From NCBI RefSeq assembly GCF_037893015.1, contig NC_133658.1, positions 280,575,221-280,639,220 on the forward strand: a DNA stretch of 64,000 nucleotides, given 5' to 3'. Within the stretch, counting starts at the first letter, position 1, and every line of letters starts with the position of its first letter. Origin of the DNA: Macrotis lagotis. Taxonomy: Eukaryota > Chordata > Mammalia > Peramelemorphia > Peramelidae. Below are positions 55,600 through 64,000 of the stretch, piece after piece. The notes under the pieces were generated by a model. It had not been told where the DNA came from. It saw nothing but the letters and a program-made list of their open reading frames with translations, and made no database searches. A program made the position numbers and the translations under genes.

Positions 55600-56112
55600 T
55601 AATAATAGCATCTCAGGTAGAGAAGTAAAAAAGATCTCAAATGCTATACAGGTTAACCCCTTAATTTTGAAGATAGGGAAAATGAGAACCTAGAAATGAA
55701 GTATAATGGAAGAGTCAGTGAATCTAATTTTCAAAGATCTAGCTCCAGCACTCACTTTTATAAACCTCAGTTTCCTCCTTTGTAAAATGAAGTTGGAATA
55801 GATAATTTCTAAAGCACCTTTCAGCTCTAACATTCTGTAATTCTCTAAGTCTTTGATTATGTTGAGAGGACTTGTTCAAGTTCATACAGAAGTGTCAGAA
55901 CTTGAACTCAGGTTTCTTGGCTCCCACCCAATCCAGTCTTCTATTGTAATCTTCTCTTTCCTAAGAGCCAGAAGACTTTATTGTTATCCTGTATCTTCCA
56001 CTAACTAATTATACAATGAAGGAAAAATTACTTCTCTATGTGCCACAATGTTCTCTTTCGTCAAATGATGGAATTGAACTAGATGGTCTTTAAAGTGTAT
56101 TCAATCATTCTG
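55600..56112 (+). repeat. Cluster of MIR pieces on both strands
   Basis: 55610-55690 antisense (CCCCTTAATTTTGAAGATAGGG); 55710-55860 sense (ACCTCAGTTTCCTCCTTTGTAAAATG, CACCTTTCAGCTCTAACATTCTG); 55865-55960 antisense (TTGTTCAAGTTCATACAGAAG, TTGAACTCAGG); 55970-56110 sense (TCTTTCGTCAAATGATGG). 55220-55600 has no recognised feature. Confidence 0.72.
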
Positions 56113-56119
56113 TGGTAAC

Positions 56120-56165
56120 AATCCTAGCAGGCAAATTTAGGCCAAGTTTTCATGGATCAGGAGTT
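56120..56165 (+). repeat. 46-bp segment shared with 60137-60183
   Basis: AATCCTAGCAGGCAAATTTAGGCC and CCAAGTTTTCATGGATCAGGAGTT recur with three differences at 60137-60183. No family was recognised. Confidence 0.8.
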
Positions 56166-56214
56166 GTTCTCAAAATGAATGAGACCAAGACTTCATGAAG
56201 TTTCCCCTGTTTCT

Positions 56215-56338
56215 TTCATTCATTCAATAAACATTTATTCGGCTCCTACTTTGTGTCAGCAGTGTGCTAAGTGCCAGAAAATACAAAAAGAGGCAAAAGA
56301 TAATCCCTGCCCTCACGGAGCTTGCAATCATTCTCTTC
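56215..56338 (-). repeat. L2 end, antisense
   Basis: TTCATTCATTCAATAAACATTTATT, CTACTTTGTGTCAGCAGTGTGCTAAG and ATCCCTGCCCTCACGGAGCTTGCAATC. Confidence 0.82.
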
Positions 56339-56369
56339 CTTCTTTAGTCATATAGCTGGTAATTTTCAT

Positions 56370-56530
56370 AAGTTCACAGGATTTAGAACTGGAAGGGATT
56401 TTAAAGGTCATCTAATTCCACCATTTTACTCTACACTAAGATCCAAAGTGGAGAAGTGACTTATCTAAGTAGTATGTAAAAAGACTGAGAGTCATGTCCA
56501 GGAACTACGATTCAAAAATCCAAAACTCTT
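56370..56530 (-). repeat. MIR, antisense
   Basis: GGATTTAGAACTGGAAGGGATTTTAAAGGTCATCTAATTCC and GTGGAGAAGTGACTTATC. Confidence 0.72.
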
Positions 56531-57543
56531 TTTTGCTAGTCATGGGTGATTGATGACTAAATTCCCTGTGGTGCAAATGTTTAATATACATGGTAACCAA
56601 AGCCTCCACTATATCTGCTCTCACACGTAGAGCTGCTCTTCCCAACTTGAAAATACAAATTTGCTCTTTGGATGTCCAGAGAGGTACCTACCTCAGATTC
56701 TATGTGTACCTTTCAGTTGTCTGTTCCTACTACAATAGGGAAACACTAGTGTTTCCCTTTGGAAGTCAGGTAGTAAAGAAAATTAGTTTTCAACAAAGGC
56801 ATTCATTAAGAAGACATCTTAGATATGTAGCTTCAAAACATGTCCCCTATAAATTCTCCCACTGATACACACAGAATCCCTCTAGAAAATGGACACACAC
56901 ATGAGTACAATGTTAGTGAGGGAATACATATAACCAAAATTTCTCATTACTCCTTTCATAATGGGGACTAGAAGTCTTTTGTTTCCTAGAATCTTCATGA
57001 AGCTCCTCTAGGAATTAAAGATCTCTGCTGCAGGTTACTCAGTATACCTCTGCTCCCCTCATTATGCCTTGAACTTTCTCAAATGACTCGTTTTAACTAC
57101 TGTAGAATGTTTTTCTTTAGCTCAGATGCCTTATGGCTAGATGTCTGATGAGAGAGGAAGAGGAGAGAAAATAAGTGTATATCTTGTAATATCTAAGGTG
57201 GGATGGGTTTTGTCTTTTCACTGAGTTGCAAGATATAGCTTGGGAGGTCAAATTTATTTAATTTTAGTCAAAAAAGTATGAATATCTCATTCCCATTTCC
57301 AAACCCCTACAAAGGCAGATTTAGGACTGGGTTCAAAAGAGTGTTTAGCTGGCAACTGGAAATGGCAGCAACTGGCTCTTTGGCATTAACCAGTATAGGA
57401 CGGGGTTTTTGTGAGTATGTGTTAGTGTCTCGTTTCTGTAATCTCATACCTTTTTGTCTGACTTTCCCAGGCAGTTTCTTTCAGAGGAGGCTGGTCAGTG
57501 TGTCAATCTGTCTTCTGTTTTGATGTGTTTACTCTGTCTTTAG
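56531..57543. other. Mostly unique sequence, no repeat recognised
   Basis: About 1 kb free of recognised repeats. Open frames at 56590-56865 and 57278-57523 lack matching splice sites. It forms the left flank of the candidate small exon. Confidence 0.4.
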
Positions 57544-57585
57544 GGTACATGTGGAAGATTTCAGTCTGGATTCTTCTCTGTCACA
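57544..57585 (+). CDS. Possible 42-nt cassette exon
   Basis: A T-rich tract (TTCTGTTTTGATGTGTTTACTCTGTCTTTAG) ends at 57543 as a good acceptor. 42 nt later stands GTAAGT, a consensus donor (CACA^GTAAGT). In phase 2 the exon reads xVHVEDFSLDSSLSx, a plausible acidic and serine-rich segment. The 42-nt length keeps frame, as small cassette exons do. Its entry phase (needs two bases before) fits the end of the 41281-41451 candidate, where AG+G would make Arg. All three frames are open in so short a stretch, so the evidence is only the pair of splice signals and the phase match. Protein not recognised. Confidence 0.28.
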
Positions 57586-58094
57586 GTAAGTCCCCTCTAA
57601 AGTACCCCCCCTTGAAAACATGTGAAAATTGAAAGCAAGCTCCTCTTTGACCCTGAAACCAGAGCCTCAATGTGTATATTATAGAACAGGTTTAGAGGAC
57701 TTTGTCATATTCCTCTGCCCAGGTCAGGTGAAATAGGTTAAAAATCTCATTCAAATTACACTTGTGTCCTCTCCTCTTTAAAGAGAGGAAGAGGGAGGAG
57801 GGGATAAACCTTGAAGTTCATCTTGGGGAAACTGAAGAGATAGTAAGAGCTACCAATCTGATTATCTACACTATGAAGCCAGAGTAAAGTTTTTAATCCA
57901 TTGCCCTTCCTCCTTTGATCATCTCTAAGGTCTTATGCAAGATTGCATAAGGATAGGAAAGGCAAGGTTTTAAGGATTATCAACTAGATCAATCCTAAAT
58001 TTTGTGCCTATAGACCCAGACTTGAGATTCTTCTTTGGCTCAACCCACATCAAGCCAGTGTAGACTTCCCATTTCCTAGTTTTACTATCATGTT
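57586..58094. other. Unique sequence
   Basis: Includes a purine-rich patch (57780-57810). No repeat or exon recognised. Confidence 0.4.
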
Positions 58095-58290
58095 CTCCCT
58101 CATGCAAAGAAAACTGACTCTGGAGTCAAAGGATATGAGTTAAAATTCTACCTCTGGTGTTCATTTTCTGAATTATCTTAAGCAAGTCATACATAATATT
58201 CCCCTGGGCCTCAGTTTTCTTATCTGTAAAATCAGAGAATTAGACTAAATGACTTCCCTTCAGGCCATAATAAGTGTTCCAATGAGCCTA
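58095..58290 (+). repeat. MIR, sense
   Basis: CTGACTCTGGAGTCAAAGGATATGAG, CTTAAGCAAGTCATACATAAT, GGGCCTCAGTTTTCTTATCTGTAAAATC. Confidence 0.85.
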
Positions 58291-58399
58291 TCCTATGACC
58301 TTTTAGTAGGAGCTCTAAGTACCTTATATAAGAATAATCCAACAGTTTTCTGAATCTGAATAATCATACTACTGCTTATATGGGAACAACCTCACACAT

Positions 58400-58575
58400 A
58401 TCCAAAAACTCAAGCAACAAATGTTTATCACATGACTGGGGAATGTTAAATACCATGATAGTCACTGGCATAGCTACAAAGTTTAGATAAAACTGCTATC
58501 AAAGATCTTATAATCTAGTAGGAGGACAAAAAGCTAACATAGTTATAGAATCTAATGTGACATACTAAGTACACT
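58400..58575 (-). repeat. L2 end, antisense
   Basis: AGCAACAAATGTTTATCACATG and TGCTATCAAAGATCTTATAATCTAGTAGG. Confidence 0.65.
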
Positions 58576-58784
58576 AGAGGATTATAAAACAAATGTTTTA
58601 TGAGGTTGAATGGAGAACAGATGAGTGGGAAGGGGAAAGGGCTTGGACTGAGAAAGGAATCCTAGAGAAAGGTATGCTTTTAGTTCAGATATGGATGTAG
58701 AGAATCCCCTCTTAATTTTAGTGTCTGTTCTATCCTGATTATTGCTAGTTTGTCTTGCATTTAGCTTGTTAGTACATGGTTGTT

Positions 58785-58895
58785 TGCAGGTTGTCACCAT
58801 CACTAGACTGTGAGCTCAAGGGTATTTGCCTTTGTATCCCCAGTGCTTAGCATAGTGTCTGAAACCTGGTAGGTCCTTGATAAATGACTAACCTA
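58785..58895 (+). repeat. L2 3' end, sense
   Basis: ACTAGACTGTGAGCTCAAGG, TTTGTATCCCCAGTGCTTAGCATAGTGTCTG, TAGGTCCTTGATAAATG. Confidence 0.82.
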
Positions 58896-59505
58896 CTGAT
58901 AAAGAGGAGGAAACAAGTGCATTCCAGGCAATGGCAACAACTTAAACACAGGTATGGATGCTAGAGAGAGCAGTGAAAAGCTTTGTCCATGAAAGTTGTG
59001 GGAGGTGGGAAAAGAGGAAGAAAGGGAAGAAGAGATAGAAGGGGAAAAAATAGGCTATATACCTCTAAAAATTAGGTGATGTCTGGCTGGGCCTTGAATG
59101 ATAGGCAAAGGAATTTGAACCTTATTGGGCATAATAGAGAGTCATAAAGATTTGTGAGCAGAGTAATGGCATTAATAAATTTGTGCATAAGAGAGTTTAT
59201 TCTGGCAGCAGAATGAAGATTGTTTTGGAGCAGAGGGAGAGTGGAGGTGGCTATAAGAAATCTATTGCAGTAACCCCATTGACCAGCAATAGAGACTTGA
59301 AATAGAGTAGTGACAAAGGAATGAGTATATAGGAAAGTATATTGATACAATACATGGAATAAACAAGACTCAGCAATTGATAGGATATGAGAAGTAAAGA
59401 TGAGGAAATAGAGCTAAGCCCAGAATGACAGATATGGGGAACTTGAGAAATTGCAGTATCAGTCATAGAAATAGTGAAGAAGAAAGAGGAAGAGGAAGAG
59501 GAGGC
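58896..59505 (-). repeat. L2 interior, antisense
   Basis: GGCTGGGCCTTGAATGATAGGC, TTTGTGAGCAGAGTAATGGC, GAGTTTATTCTGGCAGCAG, TCTATTGCAGTAACCCC and GAAGTAAAGATGAGGAAATAG follow the antisense L2 interior. It ends in a GAA-rich run (59480-59515). Confidence 0.75.
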
Positions 59506-59509
59506 AGAG

Positions 59510-60430
59510 AAGGAGAAGATAGCATTTCTATAGCATCTATTATGTACTAGTCATTGTACAATGTGCTTCTTAAGCATTATCTTTTTATTCTCACAACAAC
59601 TCTGGGAGTTGGATGCTATTGTTATCCCCATTTTACAGCTGAGGTGAATTAACTTGCCCAGAATCACAACATTTTTATATAAATATTTTATTTGTTTTCC
59701 AATTATATGCAATTATTCCAATTATTTTTTTAAGGTTTTGAATTTTACAATTTTCCCCCCATCCTCCCCTTTCCTCCCCCCCACCCCCCTCAGAAGGCAA
59801 TCTGATAATCTTTACACTGTTTCCATGCTATACATTGATCAATATTGAGTGTGCTGAGAGAAAAATCATATCCTTGAGAAAAAATATTAAAAATAACAAA
59901 ATTGTGTAGTACATAAGCCAACTTTTTTCTTAAAAAATTGAAGGTAATAGTCTTTGATCTTTATTCAAACTCCACAGTTCTTTCTCTGGATACAGATGGT
60001 ATTCTCCATTACAGGTACTCTAAAATTGTCTGATTATTGCACTAATGAAATGAACAAGTCCATTAAGTTTGATCTTCACCCCCATGTTGCTGTTAGGGTG
60101 TATGATGTTCTTCTGGTTCTGTGGTTCTATGGTTATAATCCTAGCAGGCAAAATTTGGGCCAAGTTTTCATGGATTAGGAGTTAAACAGGCTTCTCTGAA
60201 ATCTCATCCCTCCTGGTTTCTAGTAAAACAGTAGTGTTCCATAACATACATATACCACAATTTGTTCAGCCATTCCCCAATTGATGAATATTCACTTGAT
60301 TTCCAATTCTTTACCACCACAAACAGAGCTACTACCAGAATGACATCATTAGAAAGTAATGAGCCCATACTTGAATTCAGGTTTTCCTCACTCTAGGGAC
60401 AGCATTTGATCAGTTGAACCACAGAGCTAG
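59510..60430 (-). repeat. THER1/MIR, antisense, split by an L1
   Basis: Left part to 59668 (TTCTCACAACAACTCTGGGAG, TATTGTTATCCCCATTTTACAGCTGAGG, TTGCCCAGAATCAC) and right part from 60346 (AGTAATGAGCCCATACTTGAATTCAGG, AACCACAGAGCTAG) are one element. Confidence 0.78.
59669..60334 (-). mobile_element. Marsupial L1 3'-region fragment, antisense
   Basis: Same family as 25877-26625: ATTTTATTTGTTTTCCAATTATATGC, a C-rich TTCCCCCCATCCTCCCC tract, TCAAACTCCACAGTTCTTTCTCTGG, GAACAAGTCCATTAAGTTTG, CAGCCATTCCCCAATTGATGAATATTCAC and ACCACCACAAACAGAGCT. Flanked by an 11-bp duplication CCAGAATSACA (59658-59668 and 60335-60345, one difference). The stretch 60121-60190 departs from the family and contains the 47-bp segment shared with 56120. 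Confidence 0.85.
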
Positions 60431-60489
60431 AGAAATGAGTTTAAGGGGAAAGATCATGCGCTCAGTTTGCATTGTTGAGTTTAAATTGA

Positions 60490-61060
60490 GTCACTGATGT
60501 TAAGCCAATGGATTTGGCAGTGTGGATCTACAGATCAAAAGAGGACTAAAAATAAAAATTCTGGATTCATCTGAATAGAGGTGGTAGTTGAAAATGTGAT
60601 GGTTAATGAAATCACAAAGGAATAATGTATAGGCAAAGAAGAAGAAAGAAAACTGAAAACACACCTTGACAGGATCTGGCAAAGAGATGAGGAGCCATTC
60701 ATGAGGTTGAAAGAGAAGCAGAAGATTAGTGTCTCTGAGGCTAAAAGCAGAGAAAGTATTCAGTAGGAGGAGATGGACAAAGATGTTGAGGCCCTTGACT
60801 TTGCCAATTAAGAGGTCTTTGCTCACACTAACAAAATCTGACTCAGTAAAACAGAAATGATAAATGCCTGATTGAAAGGGTTTGGGTAGAAAGTGGAACT
60901 AAGAAATGATGGAATAACATGTTCTCAATGAATGGAAAGAGAGTGAAAGAACATAACTGAGTATACTAAAAGGGTCAAAAGAAAAACTTTTTTTAATTGC
61001 AGAAGCCTGCAATTCTTTTCTAGTAGAGAGTAAAGAATCAGTCTCAAGAAAAAGACTGAA
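60490..61060 (-). repeat. L2 interior, antisense (diverged)
   Basis: AAAATCTGACTCAGTAAAACAG, AGAGATGAGGAGCCATTCATGAGG and similar purine-rich text resemble the farther 5' antisense L2 region. The 108-codon minus frame across it is not called. Confidence 0.45.
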
Positions 61061-61092
61061 GATTCTTAATAACGATTAAAGTGAGATCTTAA

Positions 61093-61096
<4 letters not shown>

Positions 61097-61151
<55 letters not shown>
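61097..61151. repeat. (GA)n microsatellite
   Basis: Uninterrupted GA run of about 26 units, followed by degenerate purine-rich sequence to about 61195. Confidence 0.95.
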
Positions 61152-61155
<4 letters not shown>

Positions 61156-61359
61156 ACAGACAGAAAAAGAAGAGAGGAGGAGGAGGAGAAAGAAGTGATA
61201 GTGCTAAAAGACTTGTAGAAGGAAAGAAGGAAGCTGAGAACGTTCATGTTGCATGGCCTCAGATTTCTCTATGAAATAGAAGCCTAGGTTGTCTACTCTT
61301 GCCATGGAGAATAGTTTATGATTAGTGGTAAGAGAAGAAAAGAAAAAATTTGAATAATC

Positions 61360-61720
61360 CTTGTAGTTAGAGAATGAAATAAGGTTTCACATTCTGCCTC
61401 TGTTCCTTACTACCTGGGCAAGTTCCTAGACCTCCTTGAGTCTTGTTTTCCCATCTGTAAAATGAGAGTTTGGCAGTGAGCTTCTCCTCTAGCTCTTCAA
61501 TTTAGGATTTAGCAACACTACTACCAGCAGCTTCAGATTTTGGTTTATAAAACTATTAAGGATTTCAGAGGCCATCTAACTCAAACTCCTCATTTTTACA
61601 AATAAGGACTTGAGATCCAGGGAGATCCAGTGATTTGCCTAGAATCACACATTTGTTAAACATGTGGATTTAAATCCAGGTCCTCTTACTCCAGATCCAT
61701 TACTCTGCCTTTTACCCTAT
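61360..61720 (+). repeat. MIR sense followed by MIR antisense
   Basis: 61365-61510 sense (CTGGGCAAGTTCCTAGACC, CCCATCTGTAAAATGAGAG, TCTCCTCTAGCTCTTC); 61548-61718 antisense (GATTTCAGAGGCCATCTAACTC, TTTTACAAATAAGGACTTGAG, CAGGTCCTCTTACTCCAGATCCATTACTCTGCC). Confidence 0.82.
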
Positions 61721-63248
61721 ATTGCCTTCCAATATAAGATTTTGCTTCCTGCTGTGTCTGATTGAAGCAATACCTGTGATTAGCAGGTGGGATGGAGAGA
61801 AGAGTAGCCCCCAGAGTTCTGGGCTCTACAATTCCTTCCTCTGCAGGGAGGAAGGGCTGCCAAACAACAGAAGCTTCAGATATCGGTTTGAAGGGAGCCT
61901 GCATGGAGGCTTTCATTGTCACTCCGGTTGGCATTCAAGACCTCAAATGCATGATGGAGCTCCCCCAAGATAGTTCTGGGAAAGAGAAGAGCAGCCAAAC
62001 CAGAAGCTCTGCCTCATAGGAGCTCTCCAACCTCTTGATATCACTGCCTTAGCTTACAAGGAGCAAGAAAGAGATAATTGCAAGACCTGCTGTCCGCATC
62101 ATTCTCTGCTCAGCTTGTGGCATTCTGTTTGGGGTCAACAGCTTCTGTCCAGGGGATCATGTGAAACAGATGTCAGTCCTGGAAACCCAGGCACCTGTTG
62201 TTGCCTTTGAAGGAGGAGGAAAAGCTGAGCTGTGGGCAGAGCTCACCACTTGGTACAAGATGCCACCATTCAGGAGGCTGGACTTTAGCTTTGTGGACTC
62301 AGAAACCTGATCAGACTGGAGGGAAGCAATTTACCCTAATGAAACTCACAAGCAGCTGATTTCTAAACCAGGCACCAATTTTATTAATTTACCAAGGGAG
62401 ATGGATATGGCAGGAAAACCAGAACTTATCCTCTCTTCAGGGCCCACCCTCCTAGGTAGCCGGAGACCAAATTACAGATGATAAAATTGCTTGGTAAGGA
62501 CGGCAACAACAGAAGAGAAATGGTATTCTATTAACCCTTAGGAGACTGTTTAATCTCCCTTTCCCTCACTGGGATCAGAGATCTAAATAGGGTCTTAAAG
62601 ACTCTCCTTCCACTCTCTCTCCCCATTTTACAAAGAGAAACTGAAGCCCAATGAAACTAATAACTTGTCCAAGGAAAGTAACTTAGACAAAGAACTTTGT
62701 CACTTTGTAGTTAACTAGATCAGAATTCCTCTAAAATTAATCACATATTAGTCTCATTAATGAGTTTAAGGAAATGCCTGAATCTCAGTAAATACATTTA
62801 GGTCCCATTTCAGGAAAATTTTTTTCAACCCGGTCCCCAGGTATTGACTGATAATGTTCAGAAGCCACTCAACCAGCTTGGGGCTGCCTATGTCTTGTTT
62901 CACAGCTCCAAAATTCAGAAGGTCCATGGCAGTTCTTCACCAGTACATAAATAACTGAGTTGAACACCTAATTAGCAAGAGTAACTAATCAAAATAGGAA
63001 GCTAACAAATTGGGGCAGCTGCCTTCCCCTCCTACTGCAACCTTGAAGATCTCATGAGTTGGTTACTTGGGGTTCTTTCCACCCTCAGCCCCATTAAATT
63101 TATTATAAGATGTGATTTTATGTTCTGTGTTCAAATTATGTTCTGTAACCTTCTCAGGGGATACCCAAATGGACAAATGTTTCTGTTTGGGAAAATTGAG
63201 AACTATCAGGATTTTCCAAGTTTTATTTTACTTATAGAATTTCTATAG
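61721..63248. other. About 1.5 kb of largely unique sequence
   Basis: Apart from a short antisense MIR trace (62620-62690) no repeat is recognised. It is somewhat richer in G+C to 62350 than its surroundings. An acceptor-like TTCCTTCCTCTGCAG ends at 61846, and two frames are open after it, one to 61973 and one to 62019. No donor was convincing. Could be conserved non-coding or exonic; undecided. Confidence 0.4.
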
Positions 63249-63249
63249 T

Positions 63250-63391
63250 TGGGGCAGCTAGGTGATGCAGTGGATAGAGTGCCAGTCCTGCAGTCAGAAG
63301 GACCTGAGTTCAAATCCCAAATCTCAGTTTACCTGTGTAAACTTGGGCAAGTCACTTAACCCCATTACCTTGCCAAAAAAATACAAACAAA
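63250..63391 (+). mobile_element. WSINE1-like SINE, sense
   Basis: GGGGCAGCTAGGTGATGCAGTGG, GAGTTCAAATCCC, AACTTGGGCAAGTCACTTAACCCC and ATTACCTTGCC with an A-rich tail. 11-bp flanks ATAGAATTTCT lie at 63234-63244 and 63392-63402, with a few extra bases between the left flank and the head. The middle (AATCTCAGTTTACCTGTGTAAAC) differs from other copies. Confidence 0.9.
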
Positions 63392-63493
63392 ATAGAATTT
63401 CTCTACCATCTCTTCCTCAGGATTAATTTCTGAACATCAACCACTTTCCACCAAAAAGAAAAAAATACCTGTGCTTCATTTTAAAAGTGTATG

Positions 63494-63653
63494 ATGGGGC
63501 AGCTAGGTGGTGCAGTGGATAGAGCACTGGCCCTGGAGTCAGGAGTACCTGAGTTCAAATCCAGCCTCAGACACTTAATAATTACCTAGCTGTGTAGCCT
63601 TGAGCAAGCCACTTAACCCCATTGCCTTGCAAAAAAAAAAAAAAAACTAAAAA
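63494..63653 (+). mobile_element. WSINE1-like SINE, sense, near-consensus
   Basis: The copy closest to a family consensus by eye: GGGGCAGCTAGGTGGTGCAGTGGATAGAGCACTGG, GAGTTCAAATCC, ACTTAATAATTACCTAGCTGTG and a pure A run of 16. Flanks TAAAAGWGTATG lie at 63482-63493 and 63654-63665 with one difference. Confidence 0.95.
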
Positions 63654-63794
63654 TAAAAGAGTATGGTAATAAATTTCCCATTGAGATTTCAGGAGATGAC
63701 AAAGTGGAATAGAGATTATGCAAACAACAAGCTCAGTATTGAGAAGCACTGGTTGATAATTGGAAGGTAAAGATTTTTCAGAATGCCAGCCAGT

Positions 63795-64000
63795 CAAAAT
63801 ATATCAGGCATTGTGATAAGCACTAGAAATATCTCAAAAGAGGGGAGTGGGGCAAAAAAAAAAATTAGAACAGGGAGGGATTGGGAAATGCTTCCTATAA
63901 AAGTGGGATTTTTGTTGTGAATTGGCAGGTGACAAAGATGAAGAGAGAGAGAATTCCAGGCATGGAGGACAGCCAGAGAAAATGCTGGGAGCTGAGAGAG
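63795..64000 (-). repeat. L2 end and interior, antisense, running off the window
   Basis: ATCAGGCATTGTGATAAGCACTAG, GAGGGATTGGGAAATGCTTCCTATAAAAGTGGGATTTTTG, GAATTCCAGGCATGGAGGACAGCCAGAGAAAATG are antisense L2. Confidence 0.78.

Noticed and set aside
60500..60826. 108-codon minus-strand frame
   Set aside because: Complement of purine-rich, L2-like sequence; no start or splice context.

Overview
The window looks like non-coding euchromatin from a marsupial genome, most likely an Australian lineage. The clearest sign is thirteen copies of one tRNA-derived SINE of about 150 bp. Its head is like GGGGCAGCTAGGTGG, it has a box-B-like GAGTTCAAATCC, and its tail ends CCATTTGCCTTGCAAAAA. This matches the marsupial WSINE1/WALLSI-type family as I remember it. 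The other signs are a dense background of MIR/THER1, L2 and L3/CR1, a marsupial-type L1 tail, RTE-tailed (MAR1-like) SINEs and a BovB-type RTE LINE. No prokaryotic, organellar or RNA-gene features were seen. Family names come from memory of consensus sequences, not from a search, so exact subfamilies are tentative.

Layout. 1-1.9 kb: microsatellite, SINEs, L2 end. 1.97-9.04 kb: an almost complete endogenous retrovirus in minus orientation, with two LTRs of about 435-441 bp, a 4-bp target duplication, a tRNA-Pro-like primer-binding site and a polypurine tract. It is interrupted by younger SINEs and has no readable gag, pol or env. 9-16.4 kb: MIR, L2 and SINEs. 16.5-18.7 kb: a three-level nest, THER1 split by a BovB/RTE LINE that is itself split by a WSINE. 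19.7-20.5, 23.1-24.0 and 27.6-27.9 kb: L3/CR1 fragments. 21.76-23.0 and 25.74-27.6 kb: two direct copies of a segment of about 1.2 kb; only the second carries an L1 insertion, with a SINE inside the L1. 28-41 kb: old repeats and unique sequence, with a short hAT-type element at 37.97-38.17 kb. 41.0-42.1 kb: a GC- and CpG-richer island with the best gene-like signal, a possible 5' coding exon on the plus strand. 42-53 kb: MIR and SINEs. 53.2-55.2 kb: a long L2 with three insertions. 56-58 kb: mostly unique, with a possible 42-nt exon at 57544-57585 whose phase fits the 41.3-kb exon. 58-61 kb: L2 and an L1 inserted in a MIR. 61.7-63.2 kb: unique sequence. 63.2-64 kb: two young SINEs and an L2.

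No gene can be named with confidence. If the two plus-strand exon candidates are real, most of 41.5-64 kb would be intron of one gene. The alternative is that the whole window is intergenic. Long open reading frames elsewhere are chance frames inside repeats, except a short decayed reverse-transcriptase-region frame of the BovB element at 16880-17200. The most informative content is the nesting order of the elements and the target-site duplications that can still be read.
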